This document shows positions 34,101 through 44,894 of a stretch of 64,000 nucleotides of DNA, piece by piece. Location: assembly GCF_011075055.1 (NCBI RefSeq), contig NC_058147.1, forward strand, positions 15,337,622 through 15,401,621. The letters are read 5' to 3'. A program made the position numbers and the translations under genes. Below the pieces are notes generated by a model. The model worked only from the letters and a program-made list of their open reading frames with translations. It made no database searches and was not told the origin of the DNA. How positions within the stretch are numbered: position 1 is the first letter of the stretch; every line of letters starts with the position of its first letter. Source of the DNA: Mangifera indica (Eukaryota > Streptophyta > Magnoliopsida > Sapindales > Anacardiaceae).

Positions 34101-35640
34101 TATCACAACTGACGATCCAGAGAGAAATTCAGAGAGATATGGACCAGAAGCAGATTGAGCTTGTGATTGGAGCCCTCGCCAGATTAGAGATTCAATCCAC
34201 TCTCATAGATGAGATTCGAGAGGCTCAGACACAAGATGAATGGTGTCAACAGAAAATTCAAATGGTTCAAGAGGGTCTCGAGACAGATTTTCAAGTATTG
34301 AATGGAATTCTCAAATTCAAAGATCGAATATATGTTCCTCAGATAACTGAATTAAGACAGAGAATTCTTACAGAGGCTCATAGTTCTCTTTACACTGCCC
34401 ACCCTAGGGGTGTAAAGATGTATCAGGATTTAAAAAGACATTTTTGGTGGTCAGACATGAAAAGGGATATAGGTGAGTTTGTTACTAGATGTCTCACCTG
34501 TCAGCAAATTAAGGCCGAACACCAGAGACCTTCAAGGTTGCTTCAGCCTCTACCTATTCCAGAGTGGAAATGAGAGCATATCTCTATAGACTTTGTTAGT
34601 GGACTCCCTAGAGTTCAAAATGGATGTAATGTTATCTGGGTGATAGTTGATAGATTGACTAAGTCAGCTCATTTCCTACCCATCAAAGATACTACTACCA
34701 TAGATCAACTAGGGAGATTATATGTTAGGGAGATTATTAGATTACATGATGTACCTAGAACTATAATATCTGATCATGATACAAGGTTTGTATCAGCTTT
34801 CTGGAAGAGTCTCCAAAGACCCTTGGGTACTAATTTGACATTTAGTACAACCTATCATCCTCAGACAGATAGTCAGACGGAGAGGGTTAATCAGATTTTG
34901 AATGACATTTTGAGAGCTTGTTGCTTGGATAATAAAGCTTCATGGGTAGAAATGTTGCCCTTAGTGGAGTTTGCTTATAATAATAGCTACTAGACGACTA
35001 TTCAGATGGCACCTTATGAGGCATTATATGGTAGAAGGTGTCGTTCTCCTCTTCACTGGGATGAGATAGGAGAGAGAGATGTGTTATCCCGGTCCTTTGG
35101 GCCCGAATTGACCCAGAAAATGATTGATGATGTCCAACTGATCAGGCAGAAAATAAAACAGGCCTAGGATCGATAGAAAAGCTATGTAGATCATCGATGT
35201 CGAGACTTGGAATTCAGTGTAGGTGAATTTGTATTTGTAAAGGTTGCTCTATTCAAGCATTTGATGAGATTCGGAAAGAAAGGAAAGCGAGCTCCCAGAT
35301 TTATTGGTCTATATGAGATACTTGAGAGAGTTGGTAAAGTGGCTTACAGATTGGCCTTACCAGTAAGTATGGATCGGATTCATAATAAATTTCATGTCTC
35401 ATCATTGAGGAAATGCCTTGGTGATCATTCCCAGGTCGCGAATACAGATGATGTTAAGTTATCAAAAGACCTTAGTTATGAAGAAAGACTAATTCAGATA
35501 CTTGACAGAAAAATTAAACAACTAAGGAATTGATAGATTCCTCTAGTAAAAGTCTTATGGAGAAACCAGAAGATAGAGGAGGCTACTTGGGAAATGGAGC
35601 AAACCATGAAGGAGAAGTATCCAGATTTGTTTTTATGAAT
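34101..35640 (+). pseudogene. Tekay integrase with C-terminal chromodomain-like tail
   Basis: The HHCC zinc domain is visible as EAHSSLYTAHP … FVTRCLTCQQIK (about 34375-34510). The catalytic core shows Asp in SIDFVSG (about 34589), Asp in IISDHDTRF (34772) and Glu in TDSQTERVNQ (34880); the last two are separated by 35 residues, the DD35E spacing. The GPF/Y-like region with FKHLMRFGKKGKRAPRFIG and FHVSSLRKCLGD follows. The C-terminal tail, about 35494-35637, has IPLVKVLWRNQKIEEATWEME, the chromodomain-like segment of Tekay elements thought to guide insertion. Stops at about 34571, 34993, 35165, 35177 and 35531 interrupt it. Confidence 0.88.
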
Positions 35641-35659
35641 TCTGAGGATGAAATTCTTG

Positions 35660-35673
35660 TGAGGGGGGAAGAG
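35660..35673 (+). promoter_or_regulatory. Polypurine tract of the Tekay-type element
   Basis: GTGAGGGGGGAAGAG ends one or two bases before the 3' LTR start TGTAATACCC at 35675. This is the expected primer for plus-strand DNA synthesis. Confidence 0.85.
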
Positions 35674-35674
35674 T

Positions 35675-35838
35675 TGTAATACCCTCAAATACGTTTCAGG
35701 GGCATTTACGTCTTTTAACCCTGTTTTTAGATACTTCCCATTTTTTTAAATATATATATATAAATATAAATATATATATATATAAATATATATATATATA
35801 AATATAAATATAAATATATAAATATAAATATAAATATA

Positions 35839-35905
<67 letters not shown>

Positions 35906-37860
35906 ATGTATGGGTGTGTTTATATAAATATATATATGTTATGTATGGGTGTGTTTATATAAATATATATATGTATATAAATACAAAAAGAAAAAGAAAA
36001 AGAAAAAGAAAAGAGATAAAGAGAAAAAGGGAGATAAAGCTTAGATAAGGAGAAAGAAAAGTGAAAAAAAAGCATCTCATACCCTTTTTTCCATCATTTC
36101 CTGTCCATATTGCAGCAGCCACCATTCTTCGAGCTTTTTCTTTGCTTTCTTGAAGAAAAAGAAAAGATTTGAAAGAGTCTGGAAGACAAGAAAGAAAAGA
36201 AAAGAAAAGGAAGCATTTGAAAGCTTTGGTAACCAAAGATCTCATTCCTTTTCCTTTATCTATGTTTATATGCATGTTATGTGAATATGTTAGTGTGTTT
36301 TGGTATTGATTTAAAGTGAGTGCTATAATATCTTGTTAGAAAGCTCTTTGAATCCTCTTTCCAATAATATATAGCTTGTATGAATTAGACATCATTTGGA
36401 CTGTTAAATATTGTATGAACCAAAAGGACTGTTTTACCAAATAAACAGAGGAGATAGTTTTGCTACTGATTTCATCTCATGTTTTGACTAACTTATCTAA
36501 GGATTTATGAGTGCTATTATATCTTGTTGGAAAGCTCTTTGAATTCTCTTTCTAGTTATATATAGCTTATATGAATTGAGGATTATTTGGATTGTTAAAT
36601 ATTGCATAAACCACAAGGACTACTTTATCAAATAAATAGAGGAGGTAGTTTTTTTGCTACTGACTTTATCTCACGTTTTGACTACCTTATCTATTGAATT
36701 ATGAGTGCTATTATAGCTTGTTGGAAAGATCTTTAAATCCTCTTTTCAACGATATATAGCTTGTATGAATTAGAAACCGTTTGAGCTGTTAAATTGTATG
36801 AAAAAGAAGGCTACCCTGCTAAATGACTGTTCTGTGAACAGTATTTCGTAGTTTTGGGCAAGAAAGGAAGAAGAAAGGAAAGGAAAGAAAGGAAAGGAAA
36901 GGAAAGGAAAGAAAGGAGAGAAAAAGAAAAGAAGAAAAGAAGAAAAGAAGAAAAGAAGAAAAGAAAAAGCAAGAAAAGCAAGAAAAGGAATTTTGGGCTC
37001 AAGATTTAGGGGTCGTCCTAAGAGTAATATTTGGTGAGTTATGAATAAATTTATATGGAAGCAAAATTAGTAAGATATAAGACTCGCATGCATGCTATAA
37101 ACTATGAGGGGGCACTTTACACTACACTGCCTGCAGTAGGGCACATTTGCAGTAGGACACATCTGTAGTAGGACATAGACCCCTAGTAAGGTTTGCTCGC
37201 AGTAGAGTTCAATTCAGATTCATAAATAGTGCAGTAAAAGAAAGAAAGAGAGCTCAAGCTTAGACAAGTGCCAAATCCCTATAGTTAGCTTCCAGAAAGT
37301 ATCAAATAGACACCAGATGGGATAAAGTATGACCCAAATAGTAAAGAATGAACTAGATTACCCCCTTAATCTCTTATAGAGGTTAGGATGTGAGGTTGAG
37401 TCCCGAAAGTGAGGTAAAACAGGAAAAGAGATAGTTTACTTAATTCTTTCTCCTTACTGAGTGTTCTTATCACTCACTTCCTTTTCTTTCCTGATTGTAG
37501 GTATAAGTGATCGAGGTAGTTGTGAGGCAGGGTCAAGTCAGCGTAGGTAGACCTGGTTGGAGCAGGTTATCTCTGGTTTATATTATATGCATACAGTGGC
37601 ATGTTCTTGTCAACTTTTGACTTTTTGAGATTATGGTATAGTTGCATATGATTACTCCTTGTTTTTAGATGCTTTCATATGAGTATATACATCTTTTGTT
37701 CGCTTCCAGATTTTCAGTTTTCTTGGAATACTTCCTAAACACTTTTAATGATGTGTTTATTTTAAAGTATTTTAAAAAAGAAAAAAAAAATACACGCTCC
37801 GAATATTAATTCGTAACATTTCTCCTTCGGTGGGTAGTACTTCTAGGGAGAAATGTTACA
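35675..37860 (+). repeat. 3' LTR of the Tekay-type element
   Basis: TGTAATACCCTC at 35675 to …AAATGTTACA at 37860. It is longer than the 5' LTR chiefly because of an enlarged TA/TAAATA tract (35746-35901), followed by a short direct repeat of ATGTTATGTATGGGTGTG. The same 190-bp and 16-bp repeat arrays occur at about 36316-36860 and 37132-37210. Confidence 0.9.
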
Positions 37861-37865
37861 ACTAG

Positions 37866-38120
37866 CCTTTCACTCTAACTTTTTTTAGGGTTACCAATCT
37901 ATGTATTCCTAGTATTTACTCCAGTTCTCCTTATTTTCCTAAAAAACTTACATTATCAATCCTTATAATAAACTCAACAGGTATAAATAAGCTGTACTTA
38001 TAGTGATCAATTATGGGTACTATCAATGTGGCATGAGAGGCTTACATTCCTGTTTATTAGACTACTTTGTTATTTTCAAAAACATCCTTTGGGTTTCCAA
38101 AATCATACTTTAATATCAAC
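37866..38120 (-). other. gypsy P leader and primer-binding site
   Basis: Minus-strand sequence just inside P's 5' LTR reads TTGATATTAAAGTATGATTTTGG (38096-38118), a mutated form of the primer site TTGGTATCAGAGCATGATTTTGG. The remainder is the non-coding leader and start of gag, continuing across the Tekay insertion at 28923. Confidence 0.7.
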
Positions 38121-38121
38121 T

Positions 38122-38690
38122 TGAACACTCCTCTTCAGAAGTACTACATTTTGGAGGAAAACGTCATTAAATTGTCTATTAGAGCAAACATTTAATGTAT
38201 CATATTGCAAATTTATTGAAACGAAATAAAACTTCATTTATGAAAATCTGGTAAAATTTCAGAAATACCTTCCATAAAAAAAACTATCTCAGAAGTGGTA
38301 AAAGGCATCAATCAAAAATTGTAACTTAAAATATGTAGTTTAATACATTAATTGAAAGATAAAGTTGGCCACAAAAGAGAAAATTGTAAAACTATTGACA
38401 TGCCAAAAATGCCCTCGAAGCTTTGCGCCCTATAATCACCACTCGTACCATAGTCATCGCAATCACTTGCACATACAAAAGCAAGGGGGATAATTGATAA
38501 GAACACTTAGTAAGTAAGATACTTAACTAACACTTAAATTATAATCCCCAAAATGCCATTAATCTTGACCTTCAAAACTTTATCATCTAGAGTCGGTATC
38601 AAACTCTTTATTGAATGATACGAGTCTTAGATATGGTGTAGTGTTCATACTATTCTCTAGGGCTAATTAGGTTGTATGTCATAACTCTTA
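38122..38690 (-). repeat. 5' LTR of gypsy P, 3' part only
   Basis: Collinear with 19313-19860 from the TG[A/T]AACACYC end through TTGTCTATT-GAGCAA, TTTATGAAAA-CTGGTAAAATTT and GGTTGTATGTCA. The similarity stops at about 38690, where the pol tail of another gypsy element (Q) begins. The upstream half of this LTR is therefore missing. Confidence 0.75.
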
Positions 38691-38696
38691 GGTCAA

Positions 38697-40925
38697 ACTA
38701 TGTCTCACTCGAACAATTGTGGGAATTTCTACCTCATATCCTACTCTACCTCTCAAGTGGCCTCCTTTACATGATGATTCTTCCAAAAGACCTTAACTAA
38801 AGGAATTTATTTGTTTTTGAGCTAATTTACTTATCTGTCAAGAATCTAGACTGGCCTCTCCTTATTGACCAAATCATCTCTAAGCTCTACATCTTTAATT
38901 TTTAACACATGATTAGGTCATAAAGATATTTACGTAATAATGACACGTGAAATACATTATGCATCCTATCCATACTTGTCCACAATACAAATGTATAAGC
39001 GACCTTGCCCACACACTCCAAAATCTCATAAGGTCCCACAAACCTCGGTGTCAACTTACCTTTCTACACAAATCTTATCATATGGAAGTAGAGGGCAATA
39101 TTCACTAAGACCTTGTCACTTACAGTGAACTCCAACTCTCACCTCTTTTGGTTTGTATAGCTGTTCTGATGATCCTGGGCTTGTTTCATCCTCTATCAAA
39201 TCAACCTCATATCATCGATCATCTTTTTAGTCATTTTTGGCCCTAAGGATTGCGCTAACATGTCTTCCTAATGTAATGGTGATTGGTACTTTCTCCCATA
39301 AAGCCCCTCATAGGGAGCCATTTAGATAGTTGCTTGATAACTATTATTAGATGCAAACTCCATTAGAGGCAACACCTCAATCCAACTCGCTCCTTGGTCT
39401 AGGTAACAAGCTCTCAATATATCCTTAATCACCCGATTCACTCTCTCAGTCTGCTTATTAGTCTGAGAGTGGTAAGTAGTGCTAAATGCCAATCTAGTAC
39501 TCATCGATCATTGTAAACTCTACCAAAAAGCTAAGACAAATCTTGTATCTCTATCTAACATAATGGTTTTAGGTACTCCGTGCAATCTTATAATCTCTTT
39601 AACATATATATGACCTAACTAATCCTTGTTGGTGCCATATTTAACAAGGATAAAATACGCCAATTTGGTTAATTGGTATGCTATGACCTAAAAGGAATTA
39701 TATCCACCTCGAACTCTCGATAGACTGACTATAAAGTCCATAGAGATATGCTTCCACTTCTATTTAGGAATGATCAAAGGTTGCATTAATCTAGATGACA
39801 TTTGATGTTTAACCTTAAATTGCTAACATACCAAACACCTGGATATAAAGTTTGCTATATTTATTTTCATGCTAATCCACCAAAATGTCTTCTTTAGGTT
39901 GTAATACATCTTTACACCCTAGGGTGTATAATGTAAAAAGAATTATGAGCCTCAAATAGGATCTTATGTCTCAAGTATGATATCTTAGGAAAACACAAAT
40001 GATTCATAGATCTCAAAACCTCTCCAGTGATATTAAAATTGGGCACATCGCTTTCAACAATCTTCTTCCTTATTTGGATACACCACTCATCTAACAACTG
40101 AGCCTTACAGATCTCATTCAACAATATTGGTTGAATCCTTAAATCAACCAACATTCTTGAAACTAGCTCAATCAGGTCCTTCTTTATCTCCCTTAGTAAC
40201 TTTTGATAGACTATGATCTATGGTAATATCACTTTTCTACTCAAGGCATCTACTACCACAATAGCTTTTCTAAGATGGTATCGAATGTCACAATCATAAT
40301 CTTTAACAGTTCTAATCATCTTATCTATCTCATGTTTAGCTTTCTCTGGGTGAAAAAGTATTTCAAACTCTTATGATCTGTACAAATATTAGATCGAACT
40401 CTATAGAAATAATTCTGCTAGATTCTCAAAGCAAATACCACTACAATTAGCTCTAGATCATGAGTAGGATACTAGGCCTTATAATTCTTTAGCTGTTTGG
40501 AGGCATGAGATATCACTTTTCCCTTCTACTTCAATACTGCTCTTAAATCATGATAAGAAGTATCTATGTATAAATCGTACTTCTTTCCTTCTGTAGGTAA
40601 GGCCAAAACTGGTGTTGATGTCCACATATTCTTTAATTCTTGGAAACTTCTCTCATAGGAATCAAACCACCTAAAAGGGATATTAGTCCTAGTCAACTTA
40701 GTTAATGGTCAGGGTAATTTGGCAAAGCCACCCATATAACTTCTATAATAACTTGCCAATCTAAAAAAACTCCTTACTTCCTTATGGGTCTTGGGTTTCT
40801 GCCACTCTAACACCATCTCAACCTTATCCAAATCCACCGAGATACTATCAACCCATACCACATGTCCTAGAAAAGCAACATGGTTTAACCAAAATCATAT
40901 TTCGAGAACTTGATGTATAGTTATT
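38697..40925 (-). pseudogene. gypsy Q RT (C-part), RNase H and integrase
   Basis: On the minus strand, about 40925-40640 shows the RT thumb in broken frames. At 40620-40380 come [35 protein letters not shown] and CTDHKSLKYF, the RNase H blocks. 40154-39912 encodes the integrase lead-in (ILLNEICKAQLLDEWC … FEAHNSFYIIHP), and 39504-39322 the core end STTYHSQTNKQTERVNRVIKD and PLMEFASNNSY. The tail to 38697 is the integrase C-terminus in fragments. Many stops occur. Confidence 0.8.
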
Positions 40926-41621
40926 TCTTATGTAGTCTTTAGGAAAGTTAACTCCCATTAGTATGTCTTTGGCGATATCAACTTTGAGCCTATTAATGAA
41001 GATATCTATCTTCCCTTTATTGGTGTTGACTACACTCGGGGTGTATTAGGTTAAGAAGTTCAACTTGGTAAAAAAAATCCTTGACTGTCATATTATTTTG
41101 TCTCAGTTAAGGTACTTCTGTTCCCTAATGTATTGCACATCAACTCCCAGAAACTCTCTTTCAAAGGTCTCTCTAAAAATAGTCTATGTCATAGTATCAG
41201 TCCAATAGGTATCTCTGAAAGCTCCTCATCTCACCTTGGCATCAACCTTTATTAAATAAGTAGCATATTAGATTTTTTCCTGATTCGACATCTTAAATAG
41301 CTTGATGGCTTCCTTTACAACCTTTAGCCAATCATCAACTAACATAACATCTTTGTTTGTCCTATGAAACTACAAGGGCTAGTACCTACCTGTTAGGTTG
41401 TAAATAGAATGAATTTGACCTTTGTGTCCTTCTTTTACCCCTTGTCTTGGTAAACCCTTAACTACTTCTCTTATTGGGGTGACATGTCATACGTAGATAG
41501 GTGTTGCTCAACCAATGGTGGTGTCTACCTCAAGTTGAGGGCCTTATAATTGGCTGAGATGACCTCTTTTATAATCTTCCAAATACACTTATTATCCACA
41601 TGAGGTGTTGTAGCTACACTC
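40926..41621 (-). pseudogene. gypsy Q gag
   Basis: Broken minus-strand frames resemble the gag capsid of the other gypsy elements here: a segment about 41300-41200 near IRYATYLI-like and KVRWGAF-like residues, and VNTNKGKIDIFINRLKVDIAKDILMGVNF at about 41020-40930. That last block corresponds to the Tekay YGLNPEIARDVMTG region. It joins RT directly at about 40925, so gag C-terminus and protease are lost. Confidence 0.65.
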
Positions 41622-43062
41622 TGTTGACTCAATGTGTCATTATGCTCTTATTTTGATGATAACAAACTAATATGTCCCTAAACATATTCACTAACGATTT
41701 TACTTGAGTGTGAGCTTAGATTGCAAGGATTTATCTAATGCACTTGAAGGAGTTTCAAGATGAAAATAAAGACAAGGCTCAAGTGAAGAATTATTGAAGA
41801 TTTGAAGAAAAACTCAAGTGTTAGGTAGATATATTTGTAATTTAGAGTATTCGTTTTGATTAGAATATTTATTTGCATGAGATAACTCACTTGAAAACTC
41901 ATTTTCATATCTTTCACATTTTGGGTTAAAATGTCGTTTTTCAAACTTATTGGGTTAAGCCAAGTCTTTCACTAAAGTTTATTAATTCATTTAAAATGAT
42001 GAAGTTTTGTGAACTATATTTTCATATCTTAAAGTTGGTTTTGAAGGAATTTTCAAAAATGGGTTAAATTGTCACTTTTCAAAGTTTTAAGGGTCAAATT
42101 ATGATTTTTAAAAATTCAAGGGGTAAAAGAATAAAATTTGGTCGACCGAATTTGACTGACCGAATCAGCTTCCGAATTATCCAGAAGCCATGTATTTTGG
42201 CTTCCAGAAATTCGGTCAATCGAATTAAATTCGGTCGACCGAATTTTGGTTTGAATTTTTTTGACGGCTAGTGCCACATAAGCTCCATGGAAGTGCCACG
42301 TCACATCCGATTGACCGAATTCTATCCGATCGACCAAATTGTGCGTTTTCTAGAAAGCTAAAACGGCTATCTTTGTGTACAACGGCAATTTTCCTCATTT
42401 TCCCCTATATAAACCCAATCAAATTCGTTCGAAAACAATTTTTTGCCACAAAAAACTTTCATATATTTGAGAGCAAATTAGTTTTGAGCTATTTACTTGC
42501 AAATTTTTCTCTCTAATCAAAACCCTTGCTCATACACTTTGTAATTTCATTTGCATTGGGTTGTACTAAGCTTTAACTTTCATATACACTGTTGAGAGAG
42601 ATCATATTTCAATTTCGTACTAAAATTCGTGCTATAAAAGAGTGAGGTTCACTCTTGGAGAGATTAGAAAATTTCTTGTGAGAGAAATTGAGTATTAACA
42701 TTTGTAAAGGTTAATAGCACCTTGGAAGCTATTTTGGTTGTGAAGAAAAGCTTGGTTGAGGTTTTGGTCAACCAAGTATTAGTGGAATACTCCAAGGGAG
42801 AAAGCTTGGAGGAGTGGACGTAGGCCGGGTTGAGCCGAACCACTATACATCGCGTGTTTGATTTTCTCTTCCCTTAAACTTATACTTTATGTTATGTTAT
42901 TTTGATTGTGTTGGTTATTTGAAATATTTTTAGTTATTCTCACAAATTGGATTAAAAATAGGCAATATTAATTGATTTGAATAAATTGTTCTAATTCTCT
43001 AATTAGGTAAATATTGTTTTAAATTGTCTAATTCACCCCCTCTTAGGTCATTCGATCCTACA
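41622..43062 (+). repeat. 5' LTR of the SIRE-like element
   Basis: TGTTGACTCAATGTG at 41622 to CATTCGATCCTACA at 43062. It carries several GGTCGACC-centred palindromic motifs (42140, 42233 and variants) that recur in the 3' LTR and 3' region. It differs from the 3' LTR by scattered substitutions and an 18-bp insertion near 42215-42232. Confidence 0.92.
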
Positions 43063-43064
43063 AT

Positions 43065-43076
43065 TGGTATCAGAGC
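43065..43076 (+). promoter_or_regulatory. Primer-binding site of the SIRE-like element
   Basis: TGGTATCAGAGC lies two bases after the LTR end (…CCTACA-AT-TGGTATC). Confidence 0.92.
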
Positions 43077-43114
43077 TTAGTTGCTCATTCTCATAAACTT
43101 AACCGTTTAGAACA

Positions 43115-44894
43115 ATGGCCATGAACCTAGGAAAATCTCATACCGTTAGTGAAAGGTTTGCCCCTAATAGACCGCCATTGTTTGATGGCACCCGATATGC
43201 CCATTGGAAAAATTGTATGTCGATTTTCCTTCAAAGTGATTATGAATTATGGGATGTAGTGCAAGATGAACCTTTTGTTCCTATGAAAGAAGTAGATGGA
43301 AAACAAGTGCCTAAAACTAGGGAAGAAATGACCCCTTAAGATAAGAAGAATATTGCCATTAATGCTAGAGCTATGAATGTGTTATATTGTGCATTAAATG
43401 AATATAACTTTAACAAGGTACAAGTTTGTACCTCGGCTAAAGAAATTTGGGAATTATTGATGGTGTCAAATGAGGGGACTTCACAAGTCAAGGAGACTAA
43501 AATTAGCATGTTTACACACTCATACGAGTTGTTTAATATGAATGAAAATGAAACTATTAGTGACATGTTTGATAGATTTATTACTATTGTGAATGAATTG
43601 AAAAATCTTGGTAAAGTTTATACTAACCAAGAAAATGTTAAGAAACTTCTTAGATGTTTGCCTCCTTCTTGGGATCCCAAAGTGACGGCAATCAAAGAAG
43701 CAAAAGATGTCAAGACTCTACCTCTTGAAGAGCTTTTAGATTCACTTCTCACTCATGAGCTTACTATGAAACAACGACAAATTGAAGAAGTGGAGAAGAA
43801 GAAAAAGAGTATCACCTTCAAATCATCCATCAAAGAGAATGAAAAGTTCCTAGAAGAGGAAGAGGAGACATCAAATGATGAAGATGAAGACATTGCACTC
43901 TTGAGTAGAAAGATTGGAAAGCTTCTAAGGAATAGAAAGCTAAGAAGAAATGAAAACTTCATAAAAAGGGATGCTTCTAAAGGTGAAAAGGGAGAAAGAC
44001 AAATAAGAGAACAAATTGTGTGCTATGAATGCAAGAAGCTGGGACACATCAAATATGATTGCCCTCTCCTCAAAATTGGTAGATCGAAAAAGAAAGCAAT
44101 AAAGGCTACTGAGATGATAGCGATGAAAGTAAATCCGAAAAGGGGGATAATAAAGTGGCCAACATGTGTTTCATGGCAATTACAAATAATGAGGTAACTA
44201 ACTCTAACTCATCTAATACTTTTGATGATTTAGATGACATAGATGATGAGATAAATGAAAACCCCTCATATGAAGAGTTATATGATACACTTGAAGAGAT
44301 GAATGAAAAACTTGCTTTTTGCATGTCTAAAAATGCAACCCTTAAAAAGAAAAATTTTAATTTGGAAAAAGAAAATGAGTCCTTAAAGAAAGAAAATGAA
44401 AATCTTAACCAAAAAATCCTTAAGCTTAAAGGAAAAGAAAATGAAGAAAACAAGTGTTCCATTCTTGAAAAAGAAAAACAAAAGTTTGAAAATGATCTTT
44501 GCATAGCTAAAAGGGAAAAAAAATTATAGAAAATGAAATTGAAGTTTTAAAAAGGGGAGCAAAGGATTTAAGTGAAATAGTTTTAAAATTTAAAAATGAA
44601 AAAGATATTCTTGATAAAATGCTTGGTGTACAAAGGGGAGTCTTAAACAAAAGAGGACTTGGTTATAAACCTTTTATCAAGGCAAAATACTTAAAAAATT
44701 ATTTTGTTAAAGCCTCAACTTCAAGTGAATCAAATATAACTTGCAATTATTGTGGAAATAAAGGTCATATCTCATCATCTTGCCCAATTCAAAAGAAACA
44801 TCATATGGACACTAAGAAAATGTGGGTTCCTAAGGGAAAAAAAACTAACCACCAAGGACCCAACATGATTTGGGTACCTAAGACAAATTCTTGA
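43115..44894 (+). pseudogene. SIRE-like gag with two zinc knuckles and an intervening coiled coil
   Basis: ATG 43115 opens MAMNLGKSHTVSERFAPNRPP, then LFDGTRYAHWKN and LWDVVQDEP, the copia gag start. A stop at about 43338 precedes the UBN2-type block (MNVLYCALNEYNFNKVQ…; EIWELL; MFDRFITIVNELKNLG; KLLRCLPPSWDPKVTAI). The first knuckle CYECKKLGHIKYDC is at about 44020-44061. After a frameshift near 44110 a Lys/Glu/Asn-rich coiled-coil segment follows (44155-44529). A second frameshift leads to the second knuckle CNYCGNKGHISSSC (about 44742-44783) and a basic tail ending MIWVPKTNS at TGA 44892-44894. Confidence 0.88.

Larger units (their letters stand above)
28924..37860 (+). mobile_element. Nearly complete Tekay/Del-type Ty3/gypsy chromovirus, decayed
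   Basis: The element comprises 5' LTR (28924-30921), primer site (30925-30936), leader, gag, protease, RT, RNase H, integrase, C-terminal chromodomain-like segment, polypurine tract (35660-35673) and 3' LTR (35675-37860). Flanking pentamers ACTAC (28919-28923) and ACTAG (37861-37865) match at four of five. Protease–RT–RNase H–integrase order marks Ty3/gypsy. The tail 'IPLVKVLWRN … EEATWE' marks the Tekay (Del) clade. At least a dozen in-frame stops and one frameshift rule out autonomous activity. It is inserted in the gag of element P. Confidence 0.92.
19313..38690 (-). mobile_element. Minus-strand Ty3/gypsy element 'P', split by two other gypsy elements
   Basis: P's 5' LTR (38122-38690) and 3' LTR (19313-20640) match each other over about 550 bp from their inner/outer TGTAACACYC end. 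Downstream of the 5' LTR on the minus strand come a degenerate primer site, gag (37866-38120 then 27983-28923), zinc knuckle, protease and the start of RT (20641-21650). Gag is interrupted by the Tekay-type element (28924-37860) and the zinc-knuckle region by element H (21651-27982). RT, RNase H and integrase after about 20650 are missing. Confidence 0.75.

Noticed and set aside
44106..44504. 132-residue Ser/Phe-rich minus-strand frame
   Set aside because: Antisense shadow of the Lys/Glu-rich coiled-coil part of the SIRE-like gag.
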